Assembly: GCA_947493455.1 (NCBI GenBank)
Contig: CANLRB010000009.1
Coordinates: forward strand, 1-64,000
Direction of reading: 5' to 3'
DNA from: an uncultured Pseudoalteromonas sp.
GTDB lineage: Bacteria > Pseudomonadota > Gammaproteobacteria > Enterobacterales > Alteromonadaceae
Length of the DNA: 64,000 bases
How positions within the stretch are numbered: position 1 is the stretch's first letter; every line of letters begins with the position of its first letter. The translations under genes were made by a program, and so were the position numbers. Below, piece by piece: positions 16,651 through 26,769 of this stretch. The notes below the pieces were generated by a model that saw nothing but the letters and a program-made list of their open reading frames with translations, was not told where the DNA came from and ran no database searches.

Positions 16651-17041
16651 TTACCCAACCCGACCACTGGCCTGACATGATCCCGTTACTCGGTGCAGAA
16701 CGTGCCCAACATTTAGTTCCGATAAAGAGTTTATCCGACAACGGAGCAATGCTGACATTGGCAGTGATTGGAATGTAAGTAACTTTAATCCGTTTATTGG
16801 TATAGCCAATGCCATTAGTCGTGCGCCTGAAAACATTAGCCTTAGGCAAGCAATTGAAGCGTACACGATTAACGGAGCCATCGCTCTCAAACAAGAACAG
16901 CTTGTGGGTTCGCTCGAAGTCGATAAAGCGGGCGATTTGATAGTCATTGAAGGGAATTTGTTTGACTTAAACGCCCAACAAATAAAAAACCTTCGCATTG
17001 ACTATACGCTAGTCGATGGCGATATTGTTTATCAACGATAA
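16647..17041 (+). pseudogene. C-terminal remnant of a YtcJ-like amidohydrolase, with a frameshift
   Basis: From 16647 one frame reads NFTQPDHWPDMIPLLGAERA and goes to GAMLTL at 16760. The next frame continues SDWNVSNFNPFIGIANAISR, then ISLRQAIEAYTINGAIAL, LVGSLEVDKAGDLIVIEGNL and VDGDIVYQR before the stop at 17039-17041. These are the last ~130 residues of amidohydrolase-3 (YtcJ) enzymes, including the SDW metal-ligand Asp. One missing base at 16760/16761 splits the frame. An in-frame stop at 16644-16646 and the start of the kinase remnant mark the break point. Confidence 0.8.
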
Positions 17042-17271
17042 TGAGCGTAGCACTGCTAAAGATGAATCTGAGGTCAAATCCTAAGTTTGGCCACTATTCT
17101 CCTACACTAAAAAAAAGCAGTGTATAATTGCGAACATTCGCCCCTGCAAAAACATCGTAAACTTTTGTAAAACATTGCCTTGTAACTTTTACATACCGCG
17201 TCTAACACCAACCATCGCATCAATTTATATTCAAAAAAAACCAGTTCAAAACTAAATTCAGCGAGGACAAT

Positions 17272-18699
17272 ATGATTTACCTGATACGATTAAGTTATCT
17301 ATTGTGTTTAATTATGGCGGTATCCGCCTCAGCCGAAACCAAACAAGACTTTATACAAAAATTAAAAAGCCACTATCAACACACCCAACATATTAGTGCG
17401 TTTTCGCTCAATCATCACTTTTTAAATCAACAATATCGCGACCAAAACTACTGGGATTTTAAAACGCCAAATAGAGCAATGTCGATAAGAACAGTTGAGG
17501 TCGACTTTGCCCGTAAGCATTTTTACGATAACGATATATTGTATTTCCCTGGCGGTTTATTATTTGATCGAGTTCAGTTTCAAAATGATGAGGAGAGTTA
17601 TTATTACGAAAAAACCGGCGTATTTTTAGGCAAAGGCGTCATTAAACAGGGAATGAATCGATTTGATATTGCAACTCGCTATCTTGTCATGAAACTTGAT
17701 TTTTTAGCAGTCCGACCGCTAATAAGCGAGCAAAATATCCAGCAGAATATTAAATTCATTACAGATCAAAAATCAGCAACAACAACGCTTATTCATCACA
17801 CCAACGACAACACTATAGACTATACATTCAGCAATGCCCCACTTCGTTTACTCTCAATTAACCATCGACCGCTTAATGGTTTTTTTGAATATGAAGACTA
17901 CCAAACCACGCGTGGTATAAACTATGCGCGGGTTGTCCACCAATACTATGACGGTGCAACAATTCCAAATTACATTACGTATAACGACAGCTTTTATATT
18001 ATTGAACGTGTTGACCCAAATCACTTAAAACTACCCCGAGGATATAATGTTGAGATGCCGCGCGGAGATGGTATTTTGACTGCAAATAAAATCGGTGAGG
18101 ATCTGTATTTAGTGACTGATTCAGCAGGGCTACGTAACAGCCTAGTAAAAATCACTGGCAATGACATAACATTATTTGGCGCAAGTTCCAGTGAACGCAC
18201 AGCGCGCAAAGTTCTCACCTTTGTTACAGATCACTTTCCAACTAAAAAAATCACATCAGTTCACGTGTCGCACCCGCATGGCGATGAAATTGCTGGTCTC
18301 GCTTTATATGCCGATAGAAATATTGAAATTTGGGCAGATGAATACACCATATCTGGTATTAAGGCCTACCAAAAATTTGCCAAAAACATTGATTCATTTA
18401 AATTTAGAGCGATAAAACACGAACAAGAAATTAATGAGATCCAATTTTATGTACTCGAAACTATGCATGCTAAACGCCAAAGCTTCGTTCACTTCGAAAC
18501 AGCTGGTATTATTTTTCAATCAGACTTTTTACATATCCCATTTGATAACACCATTGCAACAGTCATTCCGAATTACACCCGTACGTTTATCGATTTTATT
18601 CGTACTCATAAGCTCAAATATCACCGCATTGTCGGTAGCTACGGCAACAACGCGATATCGCTGGATGTAGTCAATAAAACCTACGGAGCGCTGATGTAA
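17272..18699 (+). CDS. Secreted metallo-beta-lactamase-fold-like protein
   Basis: 475 aa. Signal peptide about 1-22 (cleavage SASA-ET). The N-terminal half (about 25-260) is unrecognised, with many aromatic residues. The C-terminal half (about 270-475) looks like an MBL fold: KITSVHVSHPHGDEIAG gives His334, His336, Asp338 and Glu339 where the family has HxHxDH, then METMHAKRQSFVHF-like and GIIFQSDFLHIP supply a candidate third His and the bridging Asp. The last His is Glu and the final GHG-type His appears as GSYGN, so metal binding may be altered or lost. Function unknown. Ribosome-binding site GCGAGGA 7 nt upstream. Confidence 0.7.
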   Translation: MIYLIRLSYLLCLIMAVSASAETKQDFIQKLKSHYQHTQHISAFSLNHHFLNQQYRDQNYWDFKTPNRAMSIRTVEVDFARKHFYDNDILYFPGGLLFDRVQFQNDEESYYYEKTGVFLGKGVIKQGMNRFDIATRYLVMKLDFLAVRPLISEQNIQQNIKFITDQKSATTTLIHHTNDNTIDYTFSNAPLRLLSINHRPLNGFFEYEDYQTTRGINYARVVHQYYDGATIPNYITYNDSFYIIERVDPNHLKLPRGYNVEMPRGDGILTANKIGEDLYLVTDSAGLRNSLVKITGNDITLFGASSSERTARKVLTFVTDHFPTKKITSVHVSHPHGDEIAGLALYADRNIEIWADEYTISGIKAYQKFAKNIDSFKFRAIKHEQEINEIQFYVLETMHAKRQSFVHFETAGIIFQSDFLHIPFDNTIATVIPNYTRTFIDFIRTHKLKYHRIVGSYGNNAISLDVVNKTYGALM

Positions 18700-18718
18700 T
18701 AATCAATAAATTCAAGCT

Positions 18719-18748
18719 CGGAGTCACTATGCAGATTTTGTGACTCCG
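18719..18748. terminator. Bidirectional hairpin between convergent genes
   Basis: CGGAGTCAC (18719-18727) and GTGACTCCG (18740-18748) form a perfect 9-bp stem with a 12-nt loop between the MBL-like gene and the outer-membrane protein gene. T/A-rich flanks are modest. Confidence 0.65.
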
Positions 18749-18764
18749 ATCAAAAATAAGTTGA

Positions 18765-19319
18765 TTAAAAGCGATAATGAATTTGTGCAAACGCCATTTG
18801 CATATCCGCATCGAGATCGACGCTTGCAACTTTAACAACGAAAGACCAACGTTTGTTAAATCGATATTGGCCACCAACGCTCATAAAAAGAGCGGAATCG
18901 CGTCCATCTTGTAATGTATCATCACCCACTCCATCGATTGGACTCAGTATTTCATCAATATCAAGATCGACACTTTTACCGCCTAATTCTGCAAACACGT
19001 TCAAGGTATCATTAATAGGATAGTGACCTTTTACACTTAAGCTTAACCCTAACCCTTTCATTCCTAACTCTTTATGATCACCAAGGTTAAACACGCTGAG
19101 TTCCGTACTGATATAGTCTGAGAATTGGTAGCCGACTAAGGCATTTGCGCCTAGTTCCGTACTTGATTTATTTTGTTCTTCCGCCGAAATACTGGCAACA
19201 CCAAAGCCCGCGTATAGACCGTCGTTCGTGCCAGTTGCATACGAATTTGAAGAAATAACTAACATAGCACTGGCCGCAAGAGCAATTTTTGACTTGTTTA
19301 GGTACATGATTTTTATCAT
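18765..19319 (-). CDS. Small outer-membrane beta-barrel protein (OmpW/OmpA-like)
   Basis: 184 aa. Signal peptide ends at NSYA-TG (about residue 29). The mature protein starts GLYAGFGVASISAEE and alternates amphipathic strands (GYQFSDYISTELSVFNLGD, FAELGGKSVDL) to a terminal FAQIHYRF with C-terminal Phe, fitting an eight-stranded porin-family barrel of the OMP_b-brl type. A second ATG four codons in (19307) is an equally plausible start. Role unknown; probably structural or adhesion-related. It is transcribed alone, divergently from the ATP-grasp gene. Confidence 0.8.
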   Translation of the reverse strand: MIKIMYLNKSKIALAASAMLVISSNSYATGTNDGLYAGFGVASISAEEQNKSSTELGANALVGYQFSDYISTELSVFNLGDHKELGMKGLGLSLSVKGHYPINDTLNVFAELGGKSVDLDIDEILSPIDGVGDDTLQDGRDSALFMSVGGQYRFNKRWSFVVKVASVDLDADMQMAFAQIHYRF

Positions 19320-19431
19320 TATTATTTTAGATTAATAACTATATAAGCGATTTACCTACATTGCCAAATTAATCGTTTCAATTAGCAGCTTGGTTATTTA
19401 CTATAAATAAAATTGGTTTTGAGAAACATCT

Positions 19432-20322
19432 ATGAAAAAATGCGCTTTTCTATCCATGGATTCATTAGCTGGCTTTGAAGTTTATGATAATCTCGTTGAG
19501 CCTTATTTAAATAAATACGGCGTAGAGGTTGATACAGTATCGTGGCGGGACCCATCAATTGATTGGAACAGCTATGACATGGTTATTATTCGCTCGCCAT
19601 GGGATTATCAAGATGCGCCTGAAGCGTTTTTAAATACATTACGGACAATTGAGAAAAGCAGTGCAAATCTTGAGAATTCACTTACGCTTGTGCATTGGAA
19701 TATAGATAAAATCTATTTAAAGCAATTATACAATGAGGGGATTTCTGTTATTCCAACTAAATGGCAAGAACGTCTCGCCGACACTCCACTGTGTACTGCA
19801 AAAATCAAAACTTATTTTGAATTTTTTCAAACCACAGAAATTGTTCTAAAGCCGCGCATTAGTGCCAATGCTGACAATACATTTTGGCTAAAAGCGGACC
19901 AACACATTAAAATAGACAAACTCAATAAAGCCTTTGCCGACCGCGACTTTATGGTACAACCTTTTGTGCCAGAAGTTGTTAATTCGGGTGAGTATTCACT
20001 GTTTTATTTTAATGGCAATTTCAGCCACGCGATATTAAAAACACCAAAGCGCAATGACTTTCGCGTACAAGAAGAACATGGCGGACGCTTGCAAGCTATT
20101 ACTCCATCAAACGAGCTGAAAAACGCAGCGCACAAATGTATGTTAGCAATAAAAAAACAACATGCTATGCCACTCTACGCCCGCTTAGATCTTGTCGAAT
20201 TCGACGGAGAGTTTAGGATTATGGAAGCAGAATTAATAGAACCATCGCTGTATTTTAATATGGATGGTAACGCTCCAAAACAATTCGCCGATGCGATTAT
20301 GGCTCGCCTTAGTAAAGAGTAA
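19432..20322 (+). CDS. ATP-grasp domain protein (RimK/glutathione-synthetase-like)
   Basis: 296 aa. The N-terminal Rossmann-like part holds VDTVSWRDPSIDWNSYDMVI and RSPWDY, typical of the DcsG/YheC-like stand-alone ATP-grasp ligases. Later EIVLKPRISANADNTFWL (ATP-binding Lys), FMVQPFVPEV, GEYSLFYFNGNFSHAI, YARLDLVEFDGEFRIME and ELIEPSLYF give the nucleotide- and Mg-binding core (Asp, Glu, Glu). Such enzymes form amide or peptide bonds from an acyl phosphate. With no biosynthetic neighbours the substrate is unknown. Confidence 0.88.
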   Translation: MKKCAFLSMDSLAGFEVYDNLVEPYLNKYGVEVDTVSWRDPSIDWNSYDMVIIRSPWDYQDAPEAFLNTLRTIEKSSANLENSLTLVHWNIDKIYLKQLYNEGISVIPTKWQERLADTPLCTAKIKTYFEFFQTTEIVLKPRISANADNTFWLKADQHIKIDKLNKAFADRDFMVQPFVPEVVNSGEYSLFYFNGNFSHAILKTPKRNDFRVQEEHGGRLQAITPSNELKNAAHKCMLAIKKQHAMPLYARLDLVEFDGEFRIMEAELIEPSLYFNMDGNAPKQFADAIMARLSKE

Positions 20323-20357
20323 GCTCAAGAGTGGGTTTTAAATAAACTTTAAACAGG

Positions 20358-23300
20358 TTAATGTCGTCGATTTACCCAAAGCGTTAGGGTTTCGTAAAGC
20401 GTATTTTGTTCAATTGGTTTGCTTATGTAGTCGTCCATGCCGGCGTCGAGGCATTTTTGTTTGTCCCCCTGCATTGCATTTGCTGTCATGGCGATAATCG
20501 GAATAGTTACAAAACTATCACCCGCTTCACCCTCTCTTATTCGTCTTGCAGTTTCATAACCGTCCATTTTAGGCATTTGACAATCCATAATCACAATAGA
20601 ATACACAGCTTGGTTTGACTTAAGTTGTTCAAGCGCATCAACCCCATTTACTGCGACCTCAGCAGAGATCCCCATGTTTTCAAGTATATTGAGCGCAACC
20701 ATCTGATTAACTGGGTTATCTTCAACAAGGAGTACACGAATATCGTTAAATTTTTGCGTTTTACGTGATTTATTTAACCCTGAACCGATTTCATCCACTT
20801 GCTCGTCGTTAGCATGTTGCTGCGATTGAACCTGTTTAAAGATGCTTGTTAGTCCGTTCGGTGTGATTGGTTTGGCAATACACGCATCAATGCCTCTTGC
20901 ACGGCGCGCATCGTCGTCAAATTCTAGATTAATCGGGATCATGAGTACCTTCTTCGCTGTACTCGTTTCGCTTTGAAGTGAATTTTCACCCAATAAAGCA
21001 TGATTGATTAGAGCAACATCATAATCATTTTCAGCACTTTCTAGAGATGTAACAACGTCATTAAAGCTCGAAACGATCGCGACCTGACAACCCATACTTA
21101 CCAATTGCTCACATAAAATAGCGCAATGCACTTGATTCGAATCGGCAATAAGTATCTTGCTCGATTCCCATAAACTGCTATAAGTGACAAACATTTCGAA
21201 TTCACTCTTTTTAACTAAGCAGGTGACCTTAAAGCAGCTTCCCTTGCCGACTTGACTCGTTACGCTAATATCGCCATCGAGTAAATTGCTTAGTTTTTTC
21301 GCAATACCTAAGCCCAGTCCCGTGCCGCCATATTTACGTGTAGTCGAGGCATCACCTTGGCTAAATGCATCAAATAAATGAACTAATTTATCGTCTGCGA
21401 TGCCAATACCAGTATCCGTTATCTTGCATGTGAAGGTATAGAAACCTTGTTGCACGGATGGACTTAGTTCAGCCCAAATCGTAATTTGGCCGCGTTCAGT
21501 AAATTTTACTGCGTTACTTAAAATATTGGTTAAAATTTGCCTAATACGATTTGGGTCTGAGTTAATGAGGGTTTTTGATATTGATGTAATATCTAAATAA
21601 ATTTCAACATTTTTTAGTTGTGCTTGCAGTGCTAATGATTCTGTCAGTTCCTCTAATAATCGGCGTATATCAAAATCAATGAATTCAAACTCCATACGAC
21701 CCGCTTCTATTTTCGAAAAATCGAGAATGTCATTGATAAGTGAAAGCAGTGACTTTGCACTGGAACTTGCTATACGAACCCGATGCGTATGCTCTAACGG
21801 TAAATCACTATCTCCGAGTAGCTGCAACATGCCTAATACACCATTCATCGGCGTTCTAATCTCATGACTCATATTCGCTAAAAATTCAGACTTTAATTGG
21901 GTGGCTTCTTCGGCTTTTCTTAAAGCGAGTTGTAAATCTTGGGCTTGCGCTTCTAAGGAAGCTGTTTTTTCGGCAACTTGCTCTTCTAATGCCGTAACAA
22001 AGTTTTTTTGCTTAATTATTTCACTGCGTTGTATACGTGTTCGAAGATAAATCGTTCCAAACACAATTAACCCGCTAATCGTCGCATAGATAATATATGC
22101 CCACCAAGTTTTCCAAGGCGAAGGTGCAACATGCAGATTAACCGAGAGTATATTGTCACTCCATAGACCATCACTATTGGTTGCTTTCACCATCAGCTTA
22201 TAACTACCACCATCCAAGTTAGTAAATGATGCCGTGTTGCGGTTACCCAACTCTATCCAGTTTTCATCAAAACCATCAAGCTTGTAGGCGTACCGATTTT
22301 TATTTGGCAAACTAAAATCAAGCACTGAAAATTCAAATGACACAAAGTAGTCAAAATGAGACAAGTCAATATCTGTTATATAAGAGTATGGCTTGGCTAA
22401 TTTTATTGTTTGGCCCATCTTGCTGAATCCAGTTAAAACGACATTAGGTGCTTTTATCTGATTTCCTTCTATTTTTGTTTCAAAGTATTCAACGCCACGC
22501 CGACTGCTCGAAAACAAAACATCATTTGTTCCCTTAACTAAACTATTTGCATAATAATTTGAACCGAGTATGCCTTCACGACCGTCGTAAGTGACAACTT
22601 CATCAGTGATTGGATTAAGTTTTGAAATGCCTTTATTTGTGGTTAGCCATATGTTGCCGTCTTTATCATCAACAATAGACCGTATAAGTGACGTCGGTAA
22701 GCCATTCAATGAACTGTAGTGCTTAAATGTTTGTGTTTCCGGTTGGTAAAGATTTAACCCTTTTTGGGTTGCTATCCATATCGCGCCATTACTCGCTTGG
22801 TAAATATCTTGCACAATACTACCAAGTAAACTTTTTTCATTTGCTTCATCCATTTTGAAAGTTTGAAACTGCTGTTCAACGCTAGACCAAAAACTGATCC
22901 CATCGCCCGTACCAACCCAAACATCGCCATTTGCATCCGTCATAATTTTGAGTATTTCAAGATGTGTAAGGCCATCCCTTTCACCTAAATGTTGAAACGT
23001 ATGCTGCTCTGTATCATAGAGGTAAACGCCGTTTTTATAAGTACCTATCCATAAGTTATTACGTCTATCTAGTGCAAGCGCCCTAAGCTCTCTAAATTGC
23101 CGATAATTTTCTGCGGTAGTAGGGTATCTTATTATTTCTACCTGTTTCGTTTTTAAATTAGCCTTGGCCAAGCCGTTATCTTGTGCGACCCACAAAATAT
23201 CACTGCCTTGCTGCTGCAATACAGGCTTCTCGACTGCAAAGCTGCTTTTTAATCCGTTTTCTTCATTAAAAACAGGGGGCAATAGAAGTACTAACTTTTG

Positions 23301-24473
23301 CTGGGATACCGACCATCGGTGTATCGCTGATGTTGCCGAGGCTATCAAGATATCCCCGCGATGATCAGCAACAATGCCATTAGGTGCACTTAACATGGCA
23401 CTATTGATTGATTTAAAGTGTCGCTGAGGTGTTAAACGAAAGATGCCATGTACTTCATTAGTCAACCAAAGCACTCCATAGTTATCTTCAAAAATAATAC
23501 GGAACCCTTTGTCATAGCCCAATTCTAATTTTTCAAGTTTGTCACTAATACTCTCGTAACGATATATGCCTGTTGCAGTGACAAACCACACAAACCCAGC
23601 ACTATCTTCAATCATTGAGTTAACTTGCCCAAGCGCACTGCCGTCAGTGGCCACTACAGATTCGAATTCTCTGCGTGCGGAGTCAAAAATAAATGGCCCT
23701 TTTTGAGTCGCAACATAAAACAGGCCGCGAGATGTTTTTAATAAGCTGCGAATTTCATTGGCACCCGTCGGGGTCTTATTTTCAGGTTCTGGCAAAAAAT
23801 GACTGAATGTTTTATGTTTTTTATTAAATAAATTTAAACCAAAACTTGTCGCAACCCACAGGTTATAATCGTCCGCATCTGCAATATCCCAAATGCGGTT
23901 GTGTGATAAACTTGTTGGCTGATTATCAATTTTTGCAATGTGTTCAAACTGATTGTTGCCGATATAACGGTTTAAGCCACGGTCATAACTGCCTAACCAA
24001 ACTACTCCTGTTTGGTCATGCAATAATGATTGAATACGATTCGACGAAATAGATTCAGGACGCGCAGTAGTATGAATAAAATTTTCAAACTGGCCGGTTT
24101 GTGGATCATATAAATTCGCGCCCCCGCCCCACGTTCCAATCCAAAGTTTGCCGGTGCGGTCTAACATTAAGTTTCCGGCGTCATTGTGCGATAATCCATT
24201 TTCGCTCTTTTTGTCGAACTCAAATGTGACGACCTTACGTCCGTCAAAACGCATCACGCCATTTTCGGCAGTACCAAACCACAAAAAGCCTTGTTTATCT
24301 TGGATAATTGAATAGATTTCAGATGATACAAAGCCGTCTTCAGCAGTTAATTTTTTAACTGAATATTCATTAATTAATGATGATAACGCTTCGCTACAAT
24401 GTGTGACACCAACCGTAAAGCCGAGCACGACCAAAGTAACCTTGCGCAAAAAAGACAAGAACTTATTTATCAT
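20358..24473 (-). CDS. Hybrid sensor histidine kinase with two-component propeller and two receiver domains
   Basis: About 1371 aa from the ATG at 24473. The open frame begins 12 codons earlier, but the signal peptide [19 protein letters not shown] fits this start. Residues about 40-700 are a double seven-bladed Reg_prop propeller with recurring LWIGT..G and ..NGLSHN blades; a Y_Y_Y beta domain follows (about 690-765, ending [11 protein letters not shown]), one membrane segment (about 775-797), a coiled coil, then HisKA with [10 protein letters not shown] (His870), HATPase_c with DTGIGI and GTGLGLGI, and two receivers. In the first receiver the phosphoacceptor position is Asn (ALIN), so it is degenerate; the second keeps [12 protein letters not shown]. 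Propeller sensors usually detect oligosaccharides or their products in the periplasm. Confidence 0.93.
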   Translation of the reverse strand: MINKFLSFLRKVTLVVLGFTVGVTHCSEALSSLINEYSVKKLTAEDGFVSSEIYSIIQDKQGFLWFGTAENGVMRFDGRKVVTFEFDKKSENGLSHNDAGNLMLDRTGKLWIGTWGGGANLYDPQTGQFENFIHTTARPESISSNRIQSLLHDQTGVVWLGSYDRGLNRYIGNNQFEHIAKIDNQPTSLSHNRIWDIADADDYNLWVATSFGLNLFNKKHKTFSHFLPEPENKTPTGANEIRSLLKTSRGLFYVATQKGPFIFDSARREFESVVATDGSALGQVNSMIEDSAGFVWFVTATGIYRYESISDKLEKLELGYDKGFRIIFEDNYGVLWLTNEVHGIFRLTPQRHFKSINSAMLSAPNGIVADHRGDILIASATSAIHRWSVSQQKLVLLLPPVFNEENGLKSSFAVEKPVLQQQGSDILWVAQDNGLAKANLKTKQVEIIRYPTTAENYRQFRELRALALDRRNNLWIGTYKNGVYLYDTEQHTFQHLGERDGLTHLEILKIMTDANGDVWVGTGDGISFWSSVEQQFQTFKMDEANEKSLLGSIVQDIYQASNGAIWIATQKGLNLYQPETQTFKHYSSLNGLPTSLIRSIVDDKDGNIWLTTNKGISKLNPITDEVVTYDGREGILGSNYYANSLVKGTNDVLFSSSRRGVEYFETKIEGNQIKAPNVVLTGFSKMGQTIKLAKPYSYITDIDLSHFDYFVSFEFSVLDFSLPNKNRYAYKLDGFDENWIELGNRNTASFTNLDGGSYKLMVKATNSDGLWSDNILSVNLHVAPSPWKTWWAYIIYATISGLIVFGTIYLRTRIQRSEIIKQKNFVTALEEQVAEKTASLEAQAQDLQLALRKAEEATQLKSEFLANMSHEIRTPMNGVLGMLQLLGDSDLPLEHTHRVRIASSSAKSLLSLINDILDFSKIEAGRMEFEFIDFDIRRLLEELTESLALQAQLKNVEIYLDITSISKTLINSDPNRIRQILTNILSNAVKFTERGQITIWAELSPSVQQGFYTFTCKITDTGIGIADDKLVHLFDAFSQGDASTTRKYGGTGLGLGIAKKLSNLLDGDISVTSQVGKGSCFKVTCLVKKSEFEMFVTYSSLWESSKILIADSNQVHCAILCEQLVSMGCQVAIVSSFNDVVTSLESAENDYDVALINHALLGENSLQSETSTAKKVLMIPINLEFDDDARRARGIDACIAKPITPNGLTSIFKQVQSQQHANDEQVDEIGSGLNKSRKTQKFNDIRVLLVEDNPVNQMVALNILENMGISAEVAVNGVDALEQLKSNQAVYSIVIMDCQMPKMDGYETARRIREGEAGDSFVTIPIIAMTANAMQGDKQKCLDAGMDDYISKPIEQNTLYETLTLWVNRRH

Positions 24474-24746
24474 ATAAAATCTAAAGCAAAAACACCCGTC
24501 ACAACGCATTTCTCATGATATGTTTATACTGTAGTTTATATAATCCGTTATACAAATAAGTAACTCTATGCGTGCGATCCTAATTCAGTAATTCGCATTC
24601 ACGAAATTATCAGTCCACAAGTAAGGACACGCAACATGAACGCCACACTTAGAAAGATAGAGTTGCTGCAAAATATGAGATTTGTGCCATGATTTTAAAA
24701 TCAGTGTGATTATTTTTATAAATATAGAGTGAAGGTCTTAAAAGCA

Positions 24747-25493
24747 ATGAGAGTGTGGTTCCTTATTACTTGTATTTCCCTTTTCAATTTGGTGTGCCCT
24801 TTCATTGCGCTTGGGAATACAAACACACCATCAATTAATTGGTATACCGAAGACTATCCTCCGTTTAATTATCTTGAGGAAGAAGAAATAAAAGGCATCG
24901 CGATTAAAATCTTAAAAGCAACCTATCAGCAATTAGACTGGCCACTTGCCGAACATACTATTTCTCTTACCCCCTGGGCACGCGTTTATCGCACATTACA
25001 AAAAGATGCCAATGCCTGTGTTTTTTCTATCGCCTATACAGAAGAGCGCGCGAAACTGTTTAATTTTATTGGGCCCGTAATGCCCATTACAGTCGCCATA
25101 ATTGGCCATGCAAGTTCATCTATCAATGAAGTGCAGCTAAAAACCGACTCAACATTACGCTACGGAGTCGTTAAAAATGACATTGGGCATCAGCTACTTA
25201 AACAATATGGTATTCCAGAAGCCCAATTTGTGTATCTCAAAACAGGTTTTGAACTCGTAAAAATGATTGAACAAAACCGCGTTGATTTAATCGCTTACGG
25301 CGATATTATCGCACGCTACCAGTTTACGCGTGCCAACATTAATCCAGTAAACTTTAAAATTATTAAGCCACTGTTAAATTCTACATTGGGTTTTGCGTGC
25401 AATAAAAAAGTGCCACAGAATATAGTGATGACACTTGATCAAACCATACGGCAAGTCGTAGAACAAAACCCGCTTATTATTCAAAATCACTAA
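24747..25493 (+). CDS. Periplasmic solute-binding protein, family 3 type
   Basis: 248 aa from ATG at 24747 (a GTG at 24729 is possible; GAAGG lies about 11 nt before the ATG). Signal peptide MRVWFLITCISLFNLV, cleavage near ALG-NT. The mature protein starts INWYTEDYPPFNYLEE, the usual first lobe of amino-acid-type SBP_bac_3 proteins, then ITLTPWARVYRTLQ-like SLTPWARVYRTL, CVFSIAYTEERAKLFNFIGP, and YGVVKNDIGHQLL and VDLIAYGDI of the second lobe. No ABC permease is nearby. This PWxRxYxxL subtype is common in marine gammaproteobacteria, often as orphan or sensor-associated binding proteins. It is divergent from the hybrid kinase, and the two could form a sensory pair. Confidence 0.85.
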   Translation: MRVWFLITCISLFNLVCPFIALGNTNTPSINWYTEDYPPFNYLEEEEIKGIAIKILKATYQQLDWPLAEHTISLTPWARVYRTLQKDANACVFSIAYTEERAKLFNFIGPVMPITVAIIGHASSSINEVQLKTDSTLRYGVVKNDIGHQLLKQYGIPEAQFVYLKTGFELVKMIEQNRVDLIAYGDIIARYQFTRANINPVNFKIIKPLLNSTLGFACNKKVPQNIVMTLDQTIRQVVEQNPLIIQNH

Positions 25494-25568
25494 AACTAGC
25501 CGCTGGCGAGGTGTTCTGCTAGCCCGAACTCAGTGCTGTTATTAATCATATTGGCGCCTTACACCTTG

Positions 25569-26765
25569 CTAATTCTTTTTTTGAAAACAAATCACAATCG
25601 CAACCACCAAAACTAAACTTGAAAATAAAATAGATCCCATAACCGAACTATCAACCAGTACCCCAGCGACGAGTGCACCAATTGATGCCAGCGTAATTTT
25701 AAATGCGGCCACCCACATATATATTTGTGATGCTCCTTGCTTAGGCGCATACTCAGTTCTCGCCGCTAACGTAATGGCAAAAAAGATTGAATTAATCACG
25801 CCGCATAGCCAATACCCCACCAGCGCCATATTAAATGACCAACTAATAGCAATAAAAAACAAACTCAGCATTAGCAGCAACCCCACGTTTCTAAGCAGTA
25901 TTAGTGCATCTTGTTTAAGTGGTTTAAGCATCAAGATGAGTGCACCACAAATACAACCAATGCCATATAGTGTTACCAAATATGCCCCTGCTTCTTGCGA
26001 TAAGTTCCAATTCAAAGCCAAATAGACAGCGATAACAGGCAATGCCGCCACACTAAACGAAGCACTCCCTGTCATAACTAAAGTACGTAATAGTGGTTTT
26101 GATAAATACAGTATGCTGATTGCCCGCTTAAAACTCAGCTGCTGCTTGTTTTTATTCGCCTTTTGTCTTGCATGGCGCGACAAATTAATGCAAATCAGTG
26201 CAGCTAAGATTGGCAAGCACATCAAAATACTGATTGTATATGACGTCGAAAACCAAGCTGTAAACACAGCAACACTCATCGGCCCTAGCGTTAGACCAAG
26301 GCCATAAGTCAAGGTGTCCCAATTTTGCGCGCGGCGCCGGGCAAGGCTGTCGCTACTTACTAAGGTCATTAATTGCGTACTTAATCCCCCCATTAGAAAC
26401 GAGCTACACGCACCGCATATCAATAAACACACTATTGAAATGGCGATATATTGGCCAACAAAGCTCACAATAGCGAGTTGAAAAAAAAGCACAAATAATA
26501 AACTCGCAAGAGCGATTAACCTGAAGGGTTTGCATGCTTCATCTAGCCATTTACCATAAAGCGGGCCAAATAAGTGAGGGAACGTAATACATGCGGCAAA
26601 AAGCCCTGCAACCTTGCCCTGTGCGCCGTGTTCACTAGCTAATAAGATCACTGATACCGTTGCAGCTCCGGTCGCCATTCGCGCAAATACGGCTGCAAGC
26701 ACATATTGCATAAATGGCGTTATCCTGTTAATAAAAATTGCTAATTTAAGATGTTGAGTGTTCAC
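25569..26765 (-). CDS. MFS transporter
   Basis: 398 aa with 12 predicted membrane helices and a central basic loop (HARQKANKNKQQ) between helices 6 and 7. The N-terminal half contains GPLYGKWLDE, equivalent to the loop 2-3 GxLaDrxGrr motif. Substrate not recognisable. Its start is 4 bp after the stop of the DapA-like gene, so the two form an operon transcribed divergently from the MocR regulator. That context suggests uptake or export of an amino- or keto-acid-like compound handled by the aldolase; inference only. Confidence 0.88.
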   Translation of the reverse strand: MNTQHLKLAIFINRITPFMQYVLAAVFARMATGAATVSVILLASEHGAQGKVAGLFAACITFPHLFGPLYGKWLDEACKPFRLIALASLLFVLFFQLAIVSFVGQYIAISIVCLLICGACSSFLMGGLSTQLMTLVSSDSLARRRAQNWDTLTYGLGLTLGPMSVAVFTAWFSTSYTISILMCLPILAALICINLSRHARQKANKNKQQLSFKRAISILYLSKPLLRTLVMTGSASFSVAALPVIAVYLALNWNLSQEAGAYLVTLYGIGCICGALILMLKPLKQDALILLRNVGLLLMLSLFFIAISWSFNMALVGYWLCGVINSIFFAITLAARTEYAPKQGASQIYMWVAAFKITLASIGALVAGVLVDSSVMGSILFSSLVLVVAIVICFQKKN

Positions 26766-26769
26766 GAAA

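Noticed and set aside
16651-16998. 115-aa minus-strand open frame
   Set aside because: It is the antisense of the YtcJ-like amidohydrolase remnant, which matches a family on the plus strand.
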